Positions 6,286 through 13,564 of a DNA stretch of 14,195 bases are shown here, in pieces. Origin of the DNA: JAYEJW01 sp034716535 (GTDB taxonomy: Bacteria; Pseudomonadota; Gammaproteobacteria; Chromatiales; Chromatiaceae); NCBI GenBank assembly GCA_034716535.1, contig JAYEJW010000169.1:1-14195 (forward strand). The letters are read 5' to 3'. The position numbers were made by a program, and so were the translations under genes. The notes below the pieces were generated by a model. The model was not told the origin of the DNA, did no database searches, and worked only from the letters and a program-made list of their open reading frames with translations. The first letter of the stretch is position 1; each line of letters begins with the position of its first letter.

Positions 6286-8481
6286 CTATCCCGTCTCTCT
6301 GTCGCGCAACGTACGAACCAGGAAGCTCGCTACATCGCGACCTGTTGTGCCTCGCCCAAACCCCGCGTCCATACCGCACTGCTGGGCCAACTCGTCGGTC
6401 ACCTGGGGGCCGCCGGCCACCAGCAGGAGCCGTTCTCGCACGCCGCGCTCCCTAGCCAGCGCGTCGAGGCGCTGCATGTGCCCCTCGTGCACGCCGCCGT
6501 GGGTCACGATGGTGGAGATGAGCACGGCTCGCGCACCGGTTGCCTCGACCGAGTCCAGCAGTCGCTCCACGGGTACGGAGGTGCCGAGGTCGTGGCAGTG
6601 GAAGCCGTACTTCTCGATGCCGCCGTGCTTGATGTCGAGGATCTCGTGCAAGCCCACCGAGTGCTCGTCCTCGCCTACCGTGGCCGCCACCACTTGGATC
6701 GCGCGGGGACGCACCCACGTCTCGATCTCCGCATCCGGAAGCGGCACCTCCCGTGCGGTCAGAGGCAGCTGGTCGATGCGCAAGGCCATATCCAGCACCC
6801 CCTTGATCTCGAATGCGCTGCCCTCGGCGGGATGCATAAGCCGCCGGCTGATAACCTCGGGTTGCTGCAGGCCCATGTGCCCCGCCATCTCCAGCGCGGC
6901 CGCCTCCGCGACCGCCGCCGTCCCCGGCACGAACAGAGTGACGCACACGATGCCGTCGCCATGCTTCTCCACCTCCGGGCGCAACAGACCGGCCTCCCGT
7001 TCCGCCAGGGGGGTCTTGAGGCGCTTCTCCACCCGGTCCTCGGAGTCCAGCTCGTCGATGTACTGGATCTTGGCTGGGTCGCACAGGGTGCAGCCGCCGA
7101 TGGCATCGCAGGGCTTGCCGTTTCCATCTGCATAGCGGTTGGTGCCGAAATGGCTGCACACGGGCGCGCCGTAATCGGCCTCCCGGGCCACCACGGAACC
7201 TGCGCCGTCGCCCTTGCCCGCGGCGCGCACGATCCCGTCGCCCTTGCGCTCCGGATAGTAGCCGGAGTCCACGAACTGGCCCGCCGCCACCGCCGCGTAG
7301 TAGCCACCCTTTTCCAGGATCTCTTCCAGGAAGAGCACGGCGCGCTCCTTGAGCTCGCGGACCTGTTCCCGCAGCACCCCGTCTCGCTTCAGCTCCACAA
7401 GCTCCGTGATGCCGTCCAGGCCCATCAGGGTCTGGCGGGCGGTGTTGACCCCCGCCACGTTGTTGTAGTGCCAGGGAATGTTGCGCCCCTCGTCGGGCGT
7501 GATGGTGCTTTGGATGTCGGCGGAAGTGAGGCGTGAGATCAGGGTGTCGAGCACATGGGTGATCGTAGCCTCCCGGGTATCGGCCTCCATGTAACGGGTG
7601 TTCTGCTGGGCGCGGAACCGGTAGCCCGCGAACACCTCCCGCAAGGCTACCGCATAGGGCAGGTCGAGACGAAGCTTGGGTGCCGGCGGCGCGGTGGGCG
7701 GCACCGTGGACAGGGCAATCAGATCCGCAGGCATGCCCGCCGCCCGAGAATAGGCGCAGTTGATCGCGTGCTGCACGAACAGCTCCGGCGTCACCTTCCA
7801 AGCCTCCTTGGCGGTGGCGTTGGCGTTGTGGGCGCCGTCTAGCTGGAGGAGCCCACCATCGGCCAGGACCCGCTTCGCCTCGGCGGCATCGACGAAGGAA
7901 CGGTGCATATTGATGTCGCGATAGAGGACGTTGTACTGGGGATCCTGATGGCAGCCGTTGACCCCCTCCTCCACGAACAGGACGGCTATCTCCGGCCCGG
8001 CGAGGCCGCTGACGTAGGAGTGGAAATTGATGGGTCGCCCAACCTCGTCTTCGATGGCATCGAGGGCCTTTCGGGTCGCGCGGATCTGCTTGCGGGTGAT
8101 CGGCACTCCGCCGACCCCCTCGGGCGTGCCCTCGATTAACCCATCGAAGTGGGACTGGCCGGTGGTGCGGATGACCATGATGTGGTCGGCGCCGTGCCAG
8201 GCGGCCATGCGCATGCGGCGCAAGTCGTCCTCGAAGTGCCCCGAGGCGATCTCGGTGGTGATCACGCGGTCGCATTGCGGGTCGATGTTGCCGAAGGCCG
8301 GAGCCGCCAGCAACGGCACCGACCGCTTCAGGTCGCGCGAGGTGTCCTTCAGGACAAAGGGCCCGACCTGGTGCTCGGGGATCTTTTCGCGCCAGCTCCA
8401 GCCCTTGCTCCGGGGGCGGTAGCGGTCGAGATCTCTGAGAACCTCGCGAAGGTCGAGGGTCTCCTCTAGCTTGAGTTTCAT
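6286..8481 (-). CDS. oraE: D-ornithine 4,5-aminomutase, large (B12/PLP) subunit
   Basis: The 731-residue catalytic subunit moves the 5-amino group of D-ornithine to C4, giving 2,4-diaminopentanoate, using adenosylcobalamin and PLP. The N-terminal and central part (about 50-450) is the TIM-barrel-type mutase region. The C-terminal Rossmann-like domain carries the base-off cobalamin signature DEHSVG, with its ligand at His607. Lys618, 11 residues later in ILDIKHGG, matches the spacing of the PLP lysine (Lys629) to the B12 histidine (His618) known in the Clostridium sticklandii enzyme. LGTSVPVERLL and VLISTIVTHGG complete the domain. The ATG overlaps the oraS stop as ATGA and has GGGAGGAG about 9 bases upstream. 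No inactivating change is seen. A lysine 5,6-aminomutase is less likely given the partners. Confidence 0.95.
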   Translation of the reverse strand: MKLKLEETLDLREVLRDLDRYRPRSKGWSWREKIPEHQVGPFVLKDTSRDLKRSVPLLAAPAFGNIDPQCDRVITTEIASGHFEDDLRRMRMAAWHGADHIMVIRTTGQSHFDGLIEGTPEGVGGVPITRKQIRATRKALDAIEDEVGRPINFHSYVSGLAGPEIAVLFVEEGVNGCHQDPQYNVLYRDINMHRSFVDAAEAKRVLADGGLLQLDGAHNANATAKEAWKVTPELFVQHAINCAYSRAAGMPADLIALSTVPPTAPPAPKLRLDLPYAVALREVFAGYRFRAQQNTRYMEADTREATITHVLDTLISRLTSADIQSTITPDEGRNIPWHYNNVAGVNTARQTLMGLDGITELVELKRDGVLREQVRELKERAVLFLEEILEKGGYYAAVAAGQFVDSGYYPERKGDGIVRAAGKGDGAGSVVAREADYGAPVCSHFGTNRYADGNGKPCDAIGGCTLCDPAKIQYIDELDSEDRVEKRLKTPLAEREAGLLRPEVEKHGDGIVCVTLFVPGTAAVAEAAALEMAGHMGLQQPEVISRRLMHPAEGSAFEIKGVLDMALRIDQLPLTAREVPLPDAEIETWVRPRAIQVVAATVGEDEHSVGLHEILDIKHGGIEKYGFHCHDLGTSVPVERLLDSVEATGARAVLISTIVTHGGVHEGHMQRLDALARERGVRERLLLVAGGPQVTDELAQQCGMDAGFGRGTTGRDVASFLVRTLRDRETG

Positions 8482-8831
8482 AGCGCGAGCTCCTCCCAGC
8501 CGCGTCCGGCAAGGAGCTCCAGGCCTGCCTCGCGCACCGTGACGCCTCTGCGCTGCGCGAGCTTCAGGACCAGGCTGCCCGGCCCGTGACCAAGCACGGA
8601 ACGACCTTTCATCTGGTCCACCAGTGTCTTCGCCTCCACGCTGGAGAAGCCCATACGCAGCAGCACCGAGCGCTCGATGGAGGGCGATGTGTGCGTTCGG
8701 GCCTCCTCGACCAGGGGCTCCACTATTGCCTCCACGAGGGTCCAGAAGCGGGCATGAAGCTCCTCATCCGACAGCCCGCGCAGGTGCGCCCGGCGGACCT
8801 CGAAGTCATCCGGCCTTTCCAGGGAGCTCAT
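8478..8831 (-). CDS. oraS: D-ornithine 4,5-aminomutase, small subunit
   Basis: The 117-residue protein matches the small alpha subunit of ornithine aminomutase in size (about 120) and in its conserved core: LRGLSDEELHARFW (18-31), THTSPSIERSVLLRMGFSS (46-64) and a C-terminal REAGLELL helix (100-107). The family is known to assemble with OraE into the active heterotetramer, and the subunit has no catalytic residues of its own. The start overlaps the 3' end of ortB by 26 bases and the stop overlaps the oraE start by 4, so the two subunits should be translationally coupled. The ATG at 8831 is preceded by an exceptionally good Shine-Dalgarno site. Confidence 0.93.
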   Translation of the reverse strand: MSSLERPDDFEVRRAHLRGLSDEELHARFWTLVEAIVEPLVEEARTHTSPSIERSVLLRMGFSSVEAKTLVDQMKGRSVLGHGPGSLVLKLAQRRGVTVREAGLELLAGRGWEELAL

Positions 8832-10233
8832 GGATCACCTCCTCTATGTAGCTGCGGCTGCTGCGCGTCTCGGCAGCCAGGAACGCGAGATCCTCCGCAC
8901 CGAGGCGCTCGCCTTGGGGAAGTGCCTCGAGCGCTCGGCGCAGATAGGATCGCCGGACGCGGTCGAGGTCCACATCGACCACCTCGATCTGGGACGGATG
9001 CGTCGGGATCACGATCCGTTGCCCGGGCCTGTTGTCGCGCGGGTCGCCCCGCTCCACCGCGATCCCCATCCGCTTGGCGAGATTGAGCTGGGCAAGCGGG
9101 TGCTTGCCCGCTCCCGTGTACTCGGTCTCCTGGACTACAACGACCTGCTCCTCGCGAAGCATCCGGGCAATGGCAAAGGCGGCGGCCAGGGACGTGTTGC
9201 CCGCCGGCCCGCGCTCCATGCCTTCCAGCTCCGCCAGCACCTGGGTCGCATAGAAGACCTCCCCCTGGGTGACGGTGACGAAGCGGTCCATGTAGCGCAG
9301 GGCCCGGGCGGCACTGCGCGGAACGTCTGAACGGTCTGGCCAAGTGGTGAAGGGCAGCGAGAAACCCGTATGCCCCGTAGTGAAAGACTTGCGGTTGAAG
9401 TCCCGGTCCGAGGCCATGTGCAGCCCGGAGAGGTCCACGCTGGCCGCCACCATCTGGGTGTCCGCCGCCCCCGCCTTCAAGAGTCCCCGGGCGGTGCCGG
9501 TGACGTTCCCGCCGCCGGCGTGGGTGGCGATCACCACGTCCGGGAAGCGGCCCGTTTGCTCGTCGCGCGTCTGCACTGCCAGCTCGTAGCCCAGCGTCTC
9601 GATGCCCAGCACCGAATACGGTGTATAGAGCGATGCGTTGAAGTAGCCGGTCTCCTTTAGGACCTGTAGGAACACGTAGAAGAGCTCGGGCCCGACGGAA
9701 AGCCGGATCACCTCCGCACCGTAGGACTCGCAGGCGCGAGTCTTCTCCTCGATCTCCGGCTGCGCGATCCCGCGGCTGTCGAAGGCCTCCTGGACCACGA
9801 TGCAGCGCAGGCTGGCCTTGGCCCCCTGGGAGGCCACCGCGGCGCCGTAGTTGCCGCTGGATGCCGCCACCACCCCCTCGTAGCCACGCCGCCGGGCCTC
9901 GTGAATCGACAGAGAAGCGCGGCGGTCCTTGAACGAGCCGGAGGGATTAGCGGCCTCGTCCTTGACGAAGATACGCGCTCCCTTGCCGGGTTCGGCGAGG
10001 GAGCGGACCAGCTCTGTGATGTTCTTGAGCTCCACCAGGGGGGTGTCGCCAACGGCCGTGCGGCTCTGGACGGCTCGCGCCGTTTCCACGTCATAGCCCG
10101 TGTCCGCCAGCATGCGCTCGTAGTCGAACGCCAGCGCACCGGTGGCGTAGCGCCTATAGTCGATACCGACCGACTCGTGCATAACAGCGGCACGCTCGGC
10201 CATGACCGCCTCGTACCCCAGCGTCTTACTCAT
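8806..10233 (-). CDS. ortB: 2-amino-4-oxopentanoate thiolase, large PLP subunit
   Basis: This 475-residue fold-type-II PLP protein resembles threonine synthase/cysteine synthase. The Schiff-base lysine is K102 in SGSFKDRRA, followed by ASSGNYGAAVA (124-134), which cradles the cofactor, and the phosphate-binding glycine loop GGGNVTGTARG (240-250). With OrtA it performs CoA-dependent cleavage of 2-amino-4-oxopentanoate to acetyl-CoA and D-alanine, as established for the clostridial ornithine pathway. Taken alone it could be read as a threonine-synthase-like enzyme; the ortA-oraS neighbourhood decides the call. It overlaps ortA by 8 bases and oraS by 26. The ATG at 10233 has only a weak ribosome site, which fits coupling to ortA; a second ATG at 10203 would drop 10 residues. 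Confidence 0.92.
   Translation of the reverse strand: MSKTLGYEAVMAERAAVMHESVGIDYRRYATGALAFDYERMLADTGYDVETARAVQSRTAVGDTPLVELKNITELVRSLAEPGKGARIFVKDEAANPSGSFKDRRASLSIHEARRRGYEGVVAASSGNYGAAVASQGAKASLRCIVVQEAFDSRGIAQPEIEEKTRACESYGAEVIRLSVGPELFYVFLQVLKETGYFNASLYTPYSVLGIETLGYELAVQTRDEQTGRFPDVVIATHAGGGNVTGTARGLLKAGAADTQMVAASVDLSGLHMASDRDFNRKSFTTGHTGFSLPFTTWPDRSDVPRSAARALRYMDRFVTVTQGEVFYATQVLAELEGMERGPAGNTSLAAAFAIARMLREEQVVVVQETEYTGAGKHPLAQLNLAKRMGIAVERGDPRDNRPGQRIVIPTHPSQIEVVDVDLDRVRRSYLRRALEALPQGERLGAEDLAFLAAETRSSRSYIEEVIHELPGKAG
8833..8843 (-). promoter_or_regulatory. Extended Shine-Dalgarno site for oraS inside ortB
   Basis: The minus strand reads AGGAGGTGATC one base before the oraS ATG, an 11-base match to the complement of the bacterial 16S rRNA 3' end, with 6 bases from AGGAGG to the ATG. 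It lies within the ortB coding sequence, which would let oraS be initiated efficiently without relying only on read-through coupling. Confidence 0.75.
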
Positions 10234-10540
10234 GGCTCTCGCGCTCGCGCAGGATTGCCCTAACCTCCGCCCCGATGGGGATGAGCTCTGGGATAGGTGG
10301 GCCGAAACCGTGGGTGTAGGCGGGGTTGCTTGCGACGAGGGTACCGCGCAGGCGGCGGCCGATCGGTGTCACGACCTCCACCTCGTCACCCAGGGCGCCG
10401 TCTTCGGCCAACACGCCCTTGACCCGCATCTCCAAGGGGACCTGCCGGGTGTCCTCGGGAACCTGAGGCGCCCTTTCCCCGGGGGAGAGGACGACCCGAT
10501 GGATATCCACCCAGGTGCCCTTCGCGATCAGGTCCGTCAT
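10226..10540 (-). CDS. ortA: 2-amino-4-oxopentanoate thiolase, small subunit
   Basis: The 104-residue protein matches the OrtA family in size and sequence: KGTWVDIHRVVL at 7-18, then LEMRVKGVLAEDGALGDEVEV and GRRLRGTLVASNPAYTHGFG, the conserved signature near 61-80. OrtA is required with OrtB for thiolytic cleavage of 2-amino-4-oxopentanoate. It looks like a small beta-rich protein without a recognisable cofactor motif. The ATG at 10540 overlaps the ord stop as ATGA and has GGGAGGA about 7 bases upstream, so the start is secure. Its position between ord and ortB is the order known from clostridial ornithine clusters. Confidence 0.92.
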   Translation of the reverse strand: MTDLIAKGTWVDIHRVVLSPGERAPQVPEDTRQVPLEMRVKGVLAEDGALGDEVEVVTPIGRRLRGTLVASNPAYTHGFGPPIPELIPIGAEVRAILRERESHE

Positions 10541-11625
10541 CGCAGTTCCTCCCTCGTCTTGCTACTGCTTGCCGTGGGCGAGCTCCCGGGAACCATCCGC
10601 CGCGCATCGCCCAGGATCGCCGCGGGAGCAGGGAGGTTCGTCAGCGTGTGCAGGCCCGGCGTCGCGCTCAACACCCTGGGGATCATGTTCACGGCCAAGG
10701 CGATGGTTCCTACACCGCCCGAGATCTCGGGGCTGCCTGCCAGGCGCACGCACGGTGTACCTAGGATCTCGATGAAGTCGCCGGTCTCTGTGCCCTCCAG
10801 CTCAGGCAAGACCTGCTGGGGGTGGACGAGGGTTATGACCGGCTCGCCGGCGCGATAGGCCACGGCAGTGTGCAGGCAGCCAGCTGCCTGCCCGGGCTCG
10901 ACGGTCATCAGCGGCACCTCCCGCCTGACCCGAGCGATGATGGGCTCGCGGCGCTCCTCTATCCGCTCCAGCTGCCAGCCGACGGCGTCCGCGATGAGGT
11001 GGATCGATTCTGCGAAACCCACGTGGCCGGCGACGGTGCCGTCGTCCAGGCCTTCCCGGAAGGCCTCGGGGCCAAGCCCTACGCCTTGACTCGCGAGGAC
11101 CGACGACCCATAGGGAGAGAGGTCGTTCACACGCCTGGCCGTGATGGAGCGGATATCCGCACAGACACCTGTGAGGGTGATAACGAGGCGGTCGAGGACG
11201 AAGCCGGGATTGATCCCGGCCCCCACGACCGCCACTCCTCGCGCTTTCGCCAACGCGTCCAGTTCCTTGGCAAGCGTCGGAGAGGCGTGGCGGGGATAGG
11301 CCATCTCCTCGGCGATGGAGATAACCGGCACTCCGTGGCGCAGGAGGGTGACGATCTCGCCGGCGGCATCTTCCAGCCGCGAGCAGGTCGCCTGTATTGC
11401 CACCTGGGGCTGGGTTCGATCGAGTGCCGCAGCCAGGTCGGAGCTTGTGGTCACGCCGAGATCGCGACCGAGACCGATGGCCCGGCCGAGATCGAGACCG
11501 TTGCGCTCGGCACGCCTGGCATAGGCACCGGCGAGTTCTAGCCCCAGCTTTTTAAGGACCAGCCGGGCGATCCCGGACCCCATTTGTCCCGTTCCGAGCA
11601 CCAGGACTCGGATGGCGTCGCGCAT
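10537..11625 (-). CDS. ord: 2,4-diaminopentanoate dehydrogenase
   Basis: The 362-residue enzyme opens with an NAD(P)-binding Rossmann fold (IRVLVLGTGQMGSGIARL, glycine motif 11-16) and then shows the dihydrodipicolinate-reductase-like layout of the Ord family: AIQATCSRLED, VPVISIAEEMAYP, GAGINPGFVLDRL and ARRVNDLSPYG. It oxidatively deaminates 2,4-diaminopentanoate to 2-amino-4-oxopentanoate, releasing ammonia and NAD(P)H. It is the first gene of the minus-strand operon. The ATG at 11625 puts the glycine motif at the usual distance from the N terminus; an in-frame ATG at 11661 would add 12 Arg/Gly-rich residues unlike the family. The Ser-rich last 15 residues look like a loose C-terminal extension. 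Confidence 0.93.
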   Translation of the reverse strand: MRDAIRVLVLGTGQMGSGIARLVLKKLGLELAGAYARRAERNGLDLGRAIGLGRDLGVTTSSDLAAALDRTQPQVAIQATCSRLEDAAGEIVTLLRHGVPVISIAEEMAYPRHASPTLAKELDALAKARGVAVVGAGINPGFVLDRLVITLTGVCADIRSITARRVNDLSPYGSSVLASQGVGLGPEAFREGLDDGTVAGHVGFAESIHLIADAVGWQLERIEERREPIIARVRREVPLMTVEPGQAAGCLHTAVAYRAGEPVITLVHPQQVLPELEGTETGDFIEILGTPCVRLAGSPEISGGVGTIALAVNMIPRVLSATPGLHTLTNLPAPAAILGDARRMVPGSSPTASSSKTREELR

Positions 11626-11697
11626 GCGAGATAACCCCCGTCGCCTGCCCGTACCGACCATTCCTATCGGGGCGAGCGAGGCTTTGTCTCACCCTTC

Positions 11698-11715
11698 ACC
11701 GGCACACCGTGCGGT
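11698..11715. repeat. Bulged hairpin in the leader of the ornithine operon
   Basis: ACC-(G)-GCAC, loop ACC, GTGC-GGT gives a 7-bp stem with one bulged base, located 73-90 bases upstream of the ord ATG. No T-tract or recognised riboswitch feature accompanies it. It may be a leader structure or chance. Confidence 0.2.
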
Positions 11716-11753
11716 CCGTGCATGCTGCGGGGGCGAGCCGCTCAAATAAACTA

Positions 11754-11782
11754 AATATAGACTCCTTATCTGCTGGCGACGA
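11754..11782 (-). promoter_or_regulatory. Candidate promoter of the ornithine operon in an AT-rich island
   Basis: The stretch 11742-11768 is strikingly AT-rich for this window. On the minus strand it contains TATATT (11759-11754, 5 of 6 matches to TATAAT); 17 bases upstream is TCGTCG (11782-11777), only a 3 of 6 match to the -35 consensus. The leader to the ord ATG would be about 120 bases. The weak -35 may mean activator dependence or an alternative sigma factor; the assignment is tentative. Confidence 0.3.
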
Positions 11783-12163
11783 GTGGACCAGCATCGCGCG
11801 CCGCTTCTGGCGCGAGGCCGGGGTCGACGGGCGCATCGACCTGCGTCTGGCGCCGGCGTTGGAGACCCTCGACGCCCTGCTGGCACAGGGGAAGACCGGC
11901 CAGTTCGACATGGCGTTGATCGACGCCGACAAGCGCAACTATCTTGACAAACGTCGTTCGAGCGCTGTTTGACCCTGCAGCGGTCCGGCGGCCTGACCCT
12001 GCTCGACAACATGCTCTGGAGCGGCAGCGTGGACGACCCTGAAGATCAGGACGAGGACACGCGAGCCATCTGCGCCCTCAACGACAGCCTGCTGAGAGAC
12101 GAGCGCGTCACCATCAGCTTGGTACCCATCGGCGACGGGCTGACCCTGGCGCGCAAGCGCCGA
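11778..12163 (+). pseudogene. 5'-truncated, frameshifted SAM-dependent O-methyltransferase remnant
   Basis: The first frame reads DEWTSIARRFW, then RIDLRLAPALETLDALL and FDMALIDADKRNY, the middle of a caffeoyl-CoA-type (family 3) O-methyltransferase. It then runs into a TGA at 11970. Similarity resumes in another frame from about 11957 (FERCLTL, SGGLTLLDNMLWSGSV, DQDEDTRAICALN, PIGDGLTLARKR). A net frameshift therefore lies between about 11943 and 11957. The N-terminal half, including the SAM glycine motif, is missing before 11778. Family members usually stop right after LARKR; here a CGA codon stands at 12161, one substitution from TGA, and the frame continues to 12337. Truncation, frameshift and lost stop together indicate a dead remnant. 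Confidence 0.85.
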
Positions 12164-12508
12164 TACCGCGGTGGCGGGATCGCCCCGGATACCGCTTGCG
12201 CCCCGTTCACGTTGCTTGCTCGGGCTTTCGGCGGGGTGACTGTCGCACGGGTGGGTGCGAGCGGTTGCCCTGCGAGAACTCCCGCCGGTCGGCATCGGGC
12301 CAGCCAGTGGCAGCAAACAGCGTGTGGCAGCCCCTGAAATCCCGTGCAGGGAGAAAATGACCGGGTTCTTTCAGGAGGATGCTTTAGCTACACAACCTTT
12401 GGCATGGAGGCAACCGGAATGAACTATTTTCTTGCTAGAAGACGGCGCTCGCGCCGGCAGGGTTAAGCGTATCCTCGGATGTCATAGAACGCTTGGGGGG
12501 AAGGAATC
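12164..12508. other. Intergenic stretch between two pseudogenes
   Basis: I see no supportable gene. The methyltransferase remnant's frame stays open to 12337 only as read-through past its natural end. There is a GC hairpin CGGCG-CTCG-CGCCG at 12443-12456 without a T-tract. GGGGGGAAGGA at about 12494-12505 is the ribosome site of the alcohol dehydrogenase remnant that follows. No promoter stands out clearly. Confidence 0.5.
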
Positions 12509-13521
12509 ATGCGGGCAATGGTCATCAGCCGGATAGTGTCGCTGACTGACGTAGAGACTCCTTTACGCGCAATCGAGCTTCCGGATCCCTCCCCAGGGCC
12601 CGGTGAAGTCCGGATCAAGGTGTCAGCCTGCGGCGTTTGCCACACAGAGCTCGACGAGATCGAGGGACGGACCGCGCCGCCGCGGCTACCGGTCGTTCCC
12701 GGTCATGAGGTCGTGGGACGGGTCGATAAGGTCGGCGCGGGAGCGACCAGGTTCGCTGTCGGCGACCGCATCGGGGTCGGCTGGATCCACTCTTCCTCCG
12801 GATCAGCAGACGAGAACCTGAGCCCTCGTTTCGGCGCGACCGGCCGCGATATCGACGGCGGTTATGCGAATTCATGACGGTCCCGGAGACCTACGCATAT
12901 CCCATTCCAGCAGTGTTCTCCGATGCAGAGGCGGCGCCCCTGCTGTGCGCCGGCGGGGTGGGTTTCCGGTCGCTACGGCTCGCCGGAATCGAGGACGGTC
13001 AGCGACTGGGTCTGACCTGATTTGGCGGCTCGGCCCACATCGTCCTGCAGCTCGCCCGCCACATCTACCCGAATTCCGAGGTCTTCGTATTTGCCCGCGA
13101 TCCTCTGGCGCACGCCTTTGCACTGGAGTTGGGGGCGGTCTGGGCAGGCGATACAGCGGACCGCGCCCCCGAGCCTCTGCACGCCGTCATCGACACCACC
13201 CCGGCATGGAAGCCGGTCGTGGAAGCGCTCCCTAACCTAGAGCCCGGCGGCCGCCTTGTAATCAATGCGATCCGCAAGGAGGACCGCGATAGGGACTTCT
13301 TGCTGCGGCTGAACTACCGCGATCACCTCTGGCTTGAGAAGGAGATCAAGTCGGTTGCCAACGTGACCCGCCAGAACATCGCCGAGTTTCTGCCCATCGC
13401 TGCAGAGATCCCGCTTCGGCCGAGGGTTCAGACCTACGGGCTGGAAGAGGCGAACCGTGCTCTTCTGGAGCTTAAGCGCTGGTCTGTCCGCGGCGCCAAG
13501 GTCTTGGCGCCAAGGTCTTGA
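12509..13521 (+). pseudogene. Zinc-type alcohol dehydrogenase (MDR family), disrupted
   Basis: The reading frame starts at the ATG at 12509 after AAGGA. It shows the medium-chain zinc dehydrogenase N terminus with catalytic-zinc residues in ACGVCHTEL (Cys44) and VPGHEVVG (His66). Around 12785-12840 the structural-zinc lobe is missing: SSSGSADENLSPRF has none of the four cysteines usual for relatives. A one-base deletion near 12866 shifts the frame (GGYA continues as EFMTVPETYAYPIP). An in-frame TGA at 13018-13020 replaces the first Gly of the GFGGSA nucleotide-binding loop. The coenzyme domain then runs to the C terminus, where a 14-base tandem duplication changes the last codons. Relatives are NAD(P)-dependent alcohol dehydrogenases of unknown substrate. 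It is almost certainly non-functional. Confidence 0.88.
13492..13519 (+). repeat. 14-bp tandem duplication at the 3' end of the dehydrogenase remnant
   Basis: The unit GGCGCCAAGGTCTT occurs twice head to tail (13492-13505 and 13506-13519). Removing one copy restores an end reading RGAKVLMVN and a TGA at 13530-13532, which resembles the family. With both copies the frame ends as RGAKVLAPRS at 13521. This looks like a recent slippage or replication error. Confidence 0.85.
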
Positions 13522-13528
13522 TGGTTAA

Positions 13529-13564
13529 CTGACGGCAGCATCATCCTCGGCGCGTCGCCGTCAG
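13529..13564. terminator. Inverted repeat between convergent genes, possible bidirectional terminator
   Basis: CTGACGGC (13529-13536) and GCCGTCAG (13557-13564) are perfect 8-base inverted copies flanking a 20-base loop. The left arm contains the ancestral stop of the dehydrogenase gene (13530-13532); the right arm contains the stop of the minus-strand small gene (13561-13563). There is no T-tract on either side and the loop is long, so terminator function is only a possibility. Confidence 0.35.

Noticed and set aside
6452..8512. Same-strand out-of-frame open reading frame of 686 codons over oraE, and a 453-codon antisense frame at 6175-7536
   Set aside because: Both are Arg/Gly/Pro/Ala- or His-rich shadow translations. 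OraE itself has intact catalytic motifs over the whole interval.
11969..12337. Reading the second methyltransferase frame as an independent 122-residue gene
   Set aside because: Its first part is plainly the C-terminal segment of the O-methyltransferase, and the part after 12163 is read-through of what should be non-coding sequence.
12419..12466. Fifteen-codon frame MNYFLARRRRSRRQG after GGAGG
   Set aside because: It is very short and partly made of a GC hairpin; there is no evidence it is translated beyond a moderately spaced purine run.
13018..13020. In-frame TGA in the dehydrogenase as a possible selenocysteine codon
   Set aside because: The position is the first Gly of the nucleotide-binding loop in relatives, not a Cys. 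I see no obvious bacterial SECIS-type hairpin, and the gene has other inactivating lesions. A GGA-to-TGA change is simpler.
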